From NCBI GenBank assembly GCA_910577015.1, contig CAJTKU010000033.1, positions 1 to 11,459 on the forward strand: a stretch of 11,459 nt of DNA. The letters run 5' to 3'. Of this stretch, positions 6,416-11,459 are shown in pieces; positions within the stretch are counted from its first letter, which is position 1, and every line of letters begins with the position of its first letter. A program made the translations under genes and the position numbers. This stretch comes from an uncultured Lachnospiraceae bacterium. Lineage in GTDB: Bacteria; Bacillota; Clostridia; Lachnospirales; Lachnospiraceae. The notes under the pieces are model-generated. The model saw nothing but the letters and a program-made list of their open reading frames with translations. It made no database searches and was not told where the DNA came from.

Positions 6416-6444
6416 ATCATATCACACACATTTTATCTTTGCAA
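6416..6444 (-). promoter_or_regulatory. Sigma-A promoter of the radical SAM / DUF4130 operon
   Basis: On the minus strand TTGCAA (6439-6444) and TATGAT (6416-6421) are separated by exactly 17 bp. The expected start point is about 6409, giving a leader of roughly 32 nt to the ATG at 6377. The upstream LexA-like box ends 9 bp before the -35 element, and the second box begins at the start point. Confidence 0.75.
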
Positions 6445-6453
6445 TACTTTTTT

Positions 6454-6467
6454 AGAACAAATGTTCT
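6454..6467. promoter_or_regulatory. LexA (Cheo/SOS) box 1, perfect match
   Basis: The sequence AGAACAAATGTTCT contains a perfect GAAC-N4-GTTC core (6455-6466), the LexA/DinR operator of Bacillus and clostridia, and the flanking A and T extend the palindrome. It lies between the divergent radical SAM and asnA genes, 9 bp upstream of the -35 element of the former. With eight fixed positions, about 0.17 such matches are expected by chance in a window of this size. Confidence 0.7.
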
Positions 6468-6489
6468 TTGTAAAAAAAGTGAAAACCTC

Positions 6490-6518
6490 TTGTCAAAGAG
6501 AAAAAAAAGCGTTTTAAT
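6490..6518 (+). promoter_or_regulatory. Probable promoter of the asnA-capA operon
   Basis: TTGTCA (6490-6495) lies 17 bp from TTTAAT (6513-6518), each one base from consensus. The expected start near 6525 leaves a leader of about 50 nt. This is too short for a T-box or other riboswitch, although asparagine genes in Firmicutes often carry T-boxes. Other -10 candidates (TAGAAT, TAAGAT) exist slightly downstream, so the exact site is uncertain. Confidence 0.5.
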
Positions 6519-6574
6519 AGAATAAGATTTTAAGACACTCTTATAAAAAAAAGAATAAAGAAACGGAGAACATT

Positions 6575-7585
6575 ATGAGTGACATAAAACTTCCCAGGGA
6601 ATATCATTCTGAGTTAAACCTCTACGATACCCAGATAGCCATTAAAACAGTAAAGGACTTTTTCCAGACGCTTCTTGCGGAAAGATTACACCTGTTACGT
6701 GTATCTGCCCCCTTGTTTGTGGACCCTGTTTCCGGCTTAAACGATAATTTAAACGGTGTGGAACGCCCCGTCACTTTTGACATCAAAGAACAGGACGGCA
6801 GGGAGGCGGAGATTGTCCATTCCCTTGCCAAATGGAAACGTTATGCCCTGAAAAAATACGGCTTTCACGTTGGAGAAGGCCTGTACACCGACATGAGCGC
6901 CATCCGCCGTGATGAATATGTCGATAACATCCACTCCATTTATGTGGACCAGTGGGACTGGGAAAAAATCATTGAGAAAGAAGACCGTACGCTTGACACT
7001 TTGAAAGATACGGTGCGCACCGTTTACAAGGTTTTACGAAAAACCGAAAAATATATGTCCATCCACTACGATTATATAGAGGAAATTCTTCCGCACGATA
7101 TTTTCTTTATCACATCACAGGAACTGGAGGATATGTTTCCCGAATATTCCCCAAAAGAGAGGGAATATTACATCGCCAAGGCAAAAGGCGCCGTCTGTAT
7201 CATGCAGATAGGCGATACACTGGAATCCGGAGAACGTCACGACGGTCGGGCCCCGGACTATGACGACTGGGCGCTGAATGCCGATATTATCGTATATTAT
7301 CCTGTACTGGACATCGCTTTGGAGCTTTCCTCCATGGGTATCCGCGTGGACAAGGAAGCGCTGGTAAAACAGCTTGAAAAAGCCGGATGCCCTGAGCGTT
7401 CAGAACTTGCTTTCCAGCAGGCTGTTTTAAAGGAAGAACTGCCATTCACCATCGGCGGCGGCATCGGCCAGTCCCGTATCTGTATGTTTTTCCTCAGAAA
7501 GGCCCACATCGGTGAGGTTCAATGCTCTCTGTGGCCGGAAGAGGTCATGCGGGAAGCCGCCCAAAAAGGGTTGCAGCTTCTGTAA
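6575..7585 (+). CDS. asnA: Aspartate-ammonia ligase (asparagine synthetase A)
   Basis: This 336-residue cytoplasmic enzyme makes asparagine from aspartate, ammonia and ATP, releasing AMP and pyrophosphate. The length is close to the 330 residues of Escherichia coli AsnA. It has the class II aminoacyl-tRNA-synthetase-like fold. Visible signatures are the N-terminal YHSELNLYDTQIAIKTVKDFF, LFVDPVSGLNDNLNGVERPV (47-66), GLYTDMSAIRRDE (102-114), the family hallmark DGRAPDYDDW (223-232), and the motif-3-like GGGIGQSRICMFFL (294-307), whose arginine contacts ATP. All appear intact. The ATG at 6575 follows GGAG at 6 nt spacing. The gene is divergent from the radical SAM operon and is followed after 17 bp by the CapA-family gene, with which it is probably cotranscribed. 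Confidence 0.97.
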   Translation: MSDIKLPREYHSELNLYDTQIAIKTVKDFFQTLLAERLHLLRVSAPLFVDPVSGLNDNLNGVERPVTFDIKEQDGREAEIVHSLAKWKRYALKKYGFHVGEGLYTDMSAIRRDEYVDNIHSIYVDQWDWEKIIEKEDRTLDTLKDTVRTVYKVLRKTEKYMSIHYDYIEEILPHDIFFITSQELEDMFPEYSPKEREYYIAKAKGAVCIMQIGDTLESGERHDGRAPDYDDWALNADIIVYYPVLDIALELSSMGIRVDKEALVKQLEKAGCPERSELAFQQAVLKEELPFTIGGGIGQSRICMFFLRKAHIGEVQCSLWPEEVMREAAQKGLQLL

Positions 7586-7602
7586 ATTGACGGGAGGAGT
7601 CA

Positions 7603-8895
7603 ATGAAAAAACACTTGTTATCTATCTTACTTGCATCCTGCTCCATCCTTCTGTTCCTTACCACCTGCGGCACTGACATTGCTTCTTCCGATGCGCTGTA
7701 CACAGCCATGCCTCAGACAGAAAGTACGGAGGCTGTTTCTCCCATACCGGAGGAAACCGTTCCCGAAACAGTGGAAGAACCGGCTTTTGAGGAATACGAT
7801 ATTACCCTGATGGCAGTCGGCGACAACTTGATTCACATGGGAGTCGTTTACTCGGGAAAACAGGCGGACGGCACTTTAAACTATGATTTTTTATTTGAAA
7901 ATTTAGCAGATTTTCTGGATACGGCGGATATTAAAATTATCAATCAGGAAACCATCTTAGGCGGCAATGAGCTTGGTTTTTCCGGCTTTCCTTACTTCAA
8001 CTCCCCCACAGAAGTCGGAGATGCCATCGCGGACGCCGGTTTCAATGTAGTATTGCACGCCTCCAACCATGCCGCGGACCAGGGTCTTTCCGGCCTTGAA
8101 AGTTGTGCGCACTTTTGGGAATCCCATCCAGAGGTCGTAATGACCGGTATTCATACAGACAACAGCGAATATAACGAAATCCCCCTCCTTAAAGTGGGGG
8201 ATTTCACTTTTGCCATATTAAATTACACTTACGGTCCCAATAGTGAAACCCTGCCCTCCTCCATCAGAGGACACTTGAATATGCTTTGCGCCTACGATTC
8301 AAACTCCGGGCGTATTGATTTTACAACCTTAAACCCTCAGGTGACTGAAGATATCAGGACGGCAAAAAAAACAGCTGATATTGTAATAGTCTGTCCACAC
8401 TGGGGCACGGAATATACCTCCAAACCTTCCAGTTACCAGCAGGCTTTCGCTATGCAGATGACGGAGGCCGGAGCCGATTTAATCATCGGCACCCATCCCC
8501 ATGTTGTGCAGCCCATAGAATGGATTACCGCCGATAACGGCAATCGCGCCCTTTGCTTTTATTCGCTCGGCAACTATGTTTCCACCCAGAAAAACGGGCT
8601 CAGTATGCTGGAAGCCATGGCATGGGTCACTTTCCATGTGACAGAGGACAGCATCAGTATTTCAGATAAAAATACAGGTGTTATCCCTATGGTATGCCAT
8701 TACACAAGCGGTCCCGTCCGCATCAAAGACATCTATCTTCTGGATGAATACACAGAAGAACTGGCGTCCTCCCACGGCATCCGCCCTTACGGAGGAGTTT
8801 CCCTCCATCTTACGGATTTGCAGGAATGGAGCGACGATATACTCGGTGACTGGGTGCTTTCTGCCGGACAAGCCCTAGGAACGGACAGCCCCTAG
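7603..8895 (+). CDS. CapA-family lipoprotein (PGA_cap metallophosphatase-like)
   Basis: This 430-residue protein has a signal peptide (MKKHLLSILLASCSILLFL) ending in LTTC, a near-consensus lipobox with Cys22 as the lipidated residue; Thr at -1 is unusual. A Pro/Glu/Thr-rich linker follows (about 37-63). The catalytic-type domain belongs to the CapA/PgsA poly-gamma-glutamate biosynthesis family, related to metallophosphatases. Its motifs are AVGDNLIH (71-78), NQE (114-116), SNHAADQG (154-161), CPHWGTE (264-270), GTHPHVVQ (296-303) and SLGNYV (321-326), giving the Asp, Asn and His ligands expected for a metal centre. It should face the cell exterior, anchored to the membrane. No capB/capC partners are present, so a capsule role is not supported; the substrate is unknown. 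GGGAGG lies ahead of the ATG, and the gene follows asnA by 17 bp. Confidence 0.9.
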   Translation: MKKHLLSILLASCSILLFLTTCGTDIASSDALYTAMPQTESTEAVSPIPEETVPETVEEPAFEEYDITLMAVGDNLIHMGVVYSGKQADGTLNYDFLFENLADFLDTADIKIINQETILGGNELGFSGFPYFNSPTEVGDAIADAGFNVVLHASNHAADQGLSGLESCAHFWESHPEVVMTGIHTDNSEYNEIPLLKVGDFTFAILNYTYGPNSETLPSSIRGHLNMLCAYDSNSGRIDFTTLNPQVTEDIRTAKKTADIVIVCPHWGTEYTSKPSSYQQAFAMQMTEAGADLIIGTHPHVVQPIEWITADNGNRALCFYSLGNYVSTQKNGLSMLEAMAWVTFHVTEDSISISDKNTGVIPMVCHYTSGPVRIKDIYLLDEYTEELASSHGIRPYGGVSLHLTDLQEWSDDILGDWVLSAGQALGTDSP

Positions 8896-9079
8896 TGTGC
8901 CGTCAATTAGTGAATACACGCTAACCTCCATGGCGGCACATAATCCCACGAAACTAAAGTTTCGATGGAAAATGCCGCTTTTCGGGCATTTTCCGGCGTG
9001 GAACTTAGAAGTTCTCCGCGAAGCAGCCTTTGCTGTGAGCGGAAATTGCCAAAGGCAATTAGAACTTCTTTCCACGCTA
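8896..9079. repeat. Multi-hairpin element filling a convergent intergenic gap
   Basis: The gap between the capA-family stop (8895) and the NlpC/P60 stop (9077-9079) is filled by consecutive hairpins. TGTGCCG/CGGCACA pairs 8896-8902 with 8934-8940. CGAAACT/AGTTTCG pairs 8949-8955 with 8958-8964. GGAAAATGCC/GGCATTTTCC pairs 8967-8976 with 8985-8994. A 17-bp stem with a 3-nt bulge (8996-9015 with 9061-9077) encloses two inner hairpins: CCGC/GCGG with GCAGC/GCTGT (9016-9042), and AATTGCC/GGCAATT (9044-9060). A split direct repeat, CAATTAG followed by CACGCTA, occurs at 8904-8923 and again at 9056-9079, so the second copy contains the NlpC stop codon. No T-run follows, but the structure may still end transcription of both genes. 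It looks like an interspersed repeat rather than a gene. Confidence 0.7.
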
Positions 9080-10468
9080 GTCTATGATATTTTTCACTCC
9101 CAAAATGGTACTGTAATCAGCCGCGCTGATAATCACGCCTTTTCTTGAGTTTGCCTCGTGGATAATCTGTCCGTCCCCTATGTAAAGTCCGACATGCGTA
9201 CATTTATTTCCATTGGAGGTATAGCAGATAATATCCCCCGGCTTTATTTCACTGTAATCAATGCTCCTGCCGTCGGAAGAATACTGACCCGAAGGCGTCC
9301 TGCTGATGGAATAGCCAAAATCCGCATAGATAAAGCAGGTAAAGCCGGAACAGTCCGTCCCTTTTTCCAGACTGCTGCCGCCATGGATATAGACATTACC
9401 CAGATACTGCATGGCATATTCCACGATGGAGGCCCGCAGTTCATCATTGTCGGAATAGGATGTATCCGGAGGAACAATCCCCTCCCCATTGGCAGAAGCA
9501 TCTGTTTCATCCTGTACCGTTTGCCGGACATCGGACTGCTGTTCCGGCGCCGTCTGCTCGGGAGTCTCCTGCTCGCTCTCTTTTTCCCGTTCTTCCAGCG
9601 CTTTTTTCGCTTCCCGTTCCGCCCTCTCCTCTTCTATGGATTTGGCGTAGACAAACTCTTCCCGGATAACCACATACTCAGCCGCCACGTACCCTTCTTT
9701 GCTGTCCGTATACTGCACCCGTAGCCATTCCCCACAGTCCTCCAAAAGTTTAACGCTTTCCCCGTTATCCACATAGCCAATCCTTTCTGCCAGGATATCC
9801 GCTTCTTTCCTGACATTCAACCGGTCCGCACACACCTGGGCATACCGGGTGACATAATCGTCTATGACCTCCGCAGCGGCTTCCCCATAAATAAAATACT
9901 CTGCCTTGATGTATCCCTCCACATTGCCGGAAACCACCTGCAGCCACTCCTCATTCTCCCCTGCTTTTGACAATATCTGCGCCACCGCGCCGTCATACAT
10001 TTTGCCTACAATCTCACTGTCCGTATCCGGCCCGCTGCGCACATTGACATAGTTGTCCACATTTGCTATCGCCAGATTGGCATATTCGTCCTCCTGCATA
10101 TCCTTTTCTGCATCCGCTTCCGGTTCTGCCGCTATACCTGCATCGCCTTCCGGTACAATAGTTATGAATGCATTTCCCGATACAGTATCCTCCACCGCAC
10201 CGTTTCCCGACACCGTCATGTTCACTGCCTCATTTCCCGACACCGTTATGTCCGCCGCCCCATTATCTGAAACGCCCGCATTCCATACCACGTTCCGGGA
10301 ATCGGACGCGCTGTTTTCCGGTTCCTTTGCAGCCAGAAACAAACGGCCCATGCCCGTCTGTCCGCTTTCAGCGCGAAAGGCAGCCGCCAGCATACAAAGC
10401 GCTCCTATGCACAATATCAAACTTGCAATTATCCTTCTTTTCATCCTTCTTTTTATCCTTTTCCTCAT
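9077..10468 (-). CDS. Secreted SH3-SH3-NlpC/P60 cell-wall peptidase
   Basis: This 463-residue protein has a basic N-terminus (MRKRIKRRMKRR) and a hydrophobic segment (13-31), a signal peptide or membrane anchor. A low-complexity region (64-100) with repeated TVSGN follows. Two bacterial SH3 domains come next, VDNYVNVRSGP to GYIKAEYF (about 137-192) and ADRLNVRKEA to GYVAAEYV (about 214-266), for wall binding. A charged Glu-rich linker (270-345), partly coiled-coil-like, leads to the NlpC/P60 domain (345-463). The catalytic residues are Cys373 in TDCSGF, His425 in CTHVGLYIG and His437 in IIHEAN, with the usual 12-residue spacing between the histidines. The family cleaves peptide bonds of peptidoglycan stem peptides, commonly D-Glu to diaminopimelate, so a role in wall remodelling is likely. 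No good ribosome binding site precedes the first ATG (10468) or the next (10444), so the start is uncertain. It lies 58 nt after the membrane-protein gene. Confidence 0.92.
   Translation of the reverse strand: MRKRIKRRMKRRIIASLILCIGALCMLAAAFRAESGQTGMGRLFLAAKEPENSASDSRNVVWNAGVSDNGAADITVSGNEAVNMTVSGNGAVEDTVSGNAFITIVPEGDAGIAAEPEADAEKDMQEDEYANLAIANVDNYVNVRSGPDTDSEIVGKMYDGAVAQILSKAGENEEWLQVVSGNVEGYIKAEYFIYGEAAAEVIDDYVTRYAQVCADRLNVRKEADILAERIGYVDNGESVKLLEDCGEWLRVQYTDSKEGYVAAEYVVIREEFVYAKSIEEERAEREAKKALEEREKESEQETPEQTAPEQQSDVRQTVQDETDASANGEGIVPPDTSYSDNDELRASIVEYAMQYLGNVYIHGGSSLEKGTDCSGFTCFIYADFGYSISRTPSGQYSSDGRSIDYSEIKPGDIICYTSNGNKCTHVGLYIGDGQIIHEANSRKGVIISAADYSTILGVKNIID
10171..10290 (-). repeat. 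Four tandem 30-bp units encoding VSGN/VSDN repeats
   Basis: Within the NlpC/P60 gene, 30-bp units begin exactly at 10171, 10201, 10231 and 10261. The first three share (C)ATTTCCCGA-type starts and encode TVSGN plus five variable residues; the fourth is degenerate and encodes GVSDN. The period is a multiple of three, so copy-number changes would keep the frame and only lengthen the region between the membrane segment and the first SH3 domain. Confidence 0.8.
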
Positions 10469-10526
10469 TTCTGCGCTGCTTTTTGCGCATGACGAGTTTG
10501 TGCCTGCTGCTTTTTTCTTCCTGGTC

Positions 10527-11303
10527 TTAACGCCGCGGCTCTGTATTGTTTTCTTCTATCCTCTCCGAAAAAGAAAGCTTCTTATCCCGACGGTGGAACT
10601 GTTCGGTAAACCTCCTTGAATATGCAATAAAGATGCAGAATATGTAAGGCATGCCCAGATTGGTTTCCAGCAATGAATTTACCGTCAGCGTAAGCAGCTT
10701 TTCACCTGTAGTTTCAAATCCTGCGCTGCGGATTCCCCCGAGAAGAAGTCCGGCCTCCCAGCCAAGCTGCACAAGTATGCCTATCGCCAGAAGCCATGGA
10801 ATGGAAATCTGTTTATTCTTCTCCTTCTGTGACAGGTTGTATATGATAAGTCCCAGATACCCTATAAACAGAATCAACGCCATATATCCGTGATATGCGC
10901 CCGTCGTGCGCTGTATCACGATAGGCGTGGCTTTGGCTGCAAAAGTCCGGGTGATAAACGGACAGCAGAACCACCAGCCGAGAATCAGCACGGACCATTC
11001 AAACAAATGCTTATCCCTGGAAAGCCACAGCCAAATCCACGCAAAATTTGTAAAACCATAGCTTAAAGACATCCATAACAGCACCCAGAACAAACTATGT
11101 CCTTCGGAAATGCTGCGGGAATGCAGCAGCAAATGGAAAATCCCGTAATCAACCAGCATATATACGATTCCCATAACAAATCCGACCAGAACCGTTGTAT
11201 ATTTTTTCTGCCAAACCAATAATGCCAGTAAAACAATTAAAAATGCAATGTCAAGCCATATGTAAAGAGGGGCGAACTGCCGCCTTGCAATAATTTCCGT
11301 CAT
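10527..11303 (-). CDS. Polytopic membrane protein of unknown function (about seven helices)
   Basis: I do not recognise the family. I chose the ATG at 11303-11301, giving 258 residues, because GGAGG lies 7 nt upstream and a good promoter lies just before it. The frame continues upstream to 11423, but that extension would span the promoter. Hydrophobic segments lie near residues 11-31, 36-60, 71-95, 101-118, 134-157, 167-190 and 203-229. Trp and Tyr are abundant (for example FAWIWLWLS and LGWWFCCPF), and single acidic or polar residues sit inside helices (D52, H57, E183, E213). The C-terminal tail (229-258) is hydrophilic, strongly charged and probably cytoplasmic. No transporter or enzyme signature is visible. 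It is followed 58 nt later by the NlpC/P60 gene and may be cotranscribed with it, which hints at an envelope role by context only. Confidence 0.8.
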   Translation of the reverse strand: MTEIIARRQFAPLYIWLDIAFLIVLLALLVWQKKYTTVLVGFVMGIVYMLVDYGIFHLLLHSRSISEGHSLFWVLLWMSLSYGFTNFAWIWLWLSRDKHLFEWSVLILGWWFCCPFITRTFAAKATPIVIQRTTGAYHGYMALILFIGYLGLIIYNLSQKEKNKQISIPWLLAIGILVQLGWEAGLLLGGIRSAGFETTGEKLLTLTVNSLLETNLGMPYIFCIFIAYSRRFTEQFHRRDKKLSFSERIEENNTEPRR

Positions 11304-11346
11304 ATCCATTCCTCCGCTGTCACCGCATGACCGGCCAGCAGACTTT

Positions 11347-11375
11347 ATTCTACCATTTTTTCCAATAGATGACAA
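11347..11375 (-). promoter_or_regulatory. Sigma-A promoter of the membrane protein / NlpC/P60 gene pair
   Basis: On the minus strand TTGTCA (11370-11375) and TAGAAT (11347-11352) are each one base from consensus and are exactly 17 bp apart. The expected start near 11340 leaves a leader of about 37 nt to the ATG at 11303. This promoter is the main reason for rejecting the longer N-terminus of the membrane protein. Confidence 0.75.
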
Positions 11376-11398
11376 GAGCCGCCCATTTATGATATAAT
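11369..11398 (+). promoter_or_regulatory. Possible divergent promoter for a gene beyond the window
   Basis: On the plus strand ATGACA (11369-11374) lies 18 bp before a perfect TATAAT (11393-11398). Its -35 element occupies almost the same bases as the minus-strand -35 at 11370-11375. No coding start is visible in the remaining 61 bases, so any gene it serves lies outside the window. Confidence 0.4.
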
Positions 11399-11459
11399 AA
11401 TTGCGTGTAGGATTACAATACATATGTTACAACTGAATATTTAAAAAGCAGAGATACTG

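Noticed and set aside
6519..6574. T-box or other riboswitch ahead of asnA
   Set aside because: The leader is only about 50 nt, with no specifier stem or antiterminator-like bulge.
8875..9148. Small open frames in the convergent gap between the CapA-family and NlpC/P60 genes
   Set aside because: They coincide with the hairpin element, have no ribosome binding sites and overlap the ends of two well-supported genes.
9158..10619. Two plus-strand open frames of 188 codons opposite the NlpC/P60 gene
   Set aside because: The minus-strand gene has complete domains and catalytic residues. The plus-strand frames are Pro/Phe/Arg-rich shadows with no domain.
11304..11423. 40-residue N-terminal extension of the membrane protein
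   Set aside because: It spans the TTGTCA-17-TAGAAT promoter and has no ribosome binding site; the ATG at 11303 has GGAGG.

Overview
The window looks like the chromosome of a Firmicute, most likely a Lachnospiraceae/Clostridium cluster XIVa gut anaerobe. This rests on moderate GC, strong GGAGG-type ribosome binding sites, sigma-A promoters with 16-17 bp spacers, a clostridial-style LexA box, an AsnA-type asparagine synthetase, and a secreted NlpC/P60 protein with VSGN repeats. The assignment is an inference; no rRNA or other marker gene is present.

Layout. 1-454 (-): 5' part of a GTG-started flavodoxin-like iron-sulfur flavoprotein, with its promoter at 492-520. 455-1081: 627 bp without a gene. 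It holds a 181-bp long inverted repeat with perfect 32-bp arms (574-754) and a promoter-like site overlapping a palindrome (809-840). 1082-3553 (-): a nuclease-helicase with an N-terminal RecB/Cas4-like PD-(D/E)XK domain and a C-terminal Fe-S XPD/DinG helicase. 3676-3900 (-): an HPr-like protein that lacks the catalytic histidine but keeps the Ser46-like site. Its terminator hairpin contains the probable promoter of the helicase. 4178-6377 (-): a two-gene cassette of a radical SAM protein 'linked to uracil-DNA glycosylase' (TIGR03916 type) and its DUF4130/TIGR03915 partner. 6575-8895 (+): asnA and a CapA-family lipoprotein, 17 bp apart. 8896-9079: a hairpin-rich element filling the gap between convergent genes. 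9077-11303 (-): a seven-helix membrane protein followed by a secreted SH3-SH3-NlpC/P60 cell-wall hydrolase.

The most interesting part is the radical SAM/DUF4130 cassette. Its promoter (TTGCAA-17-TATGAT) is flanked by two copies of the 12-mer AACAAATGTTCT. One copy is a perfect GAAC-N4-GTTC LexA (Cheo) box upstream of -35; the other is a one-mismatch box at the transcription start. The radical SAM protein also has a helix-hairpin-helix DNA-binding motif and an exact QLSLF sliding-clamp-binding pentapeptide in its C-terminal tail. Together these suggest an SOS-induced, clamp-recruited DNA repair or modification system whose reaction is unknown. The Fe-S helicase-nuclease nearby would fit a DNA-maintenance neighbourhood, but no SOS box was seen in front of it.
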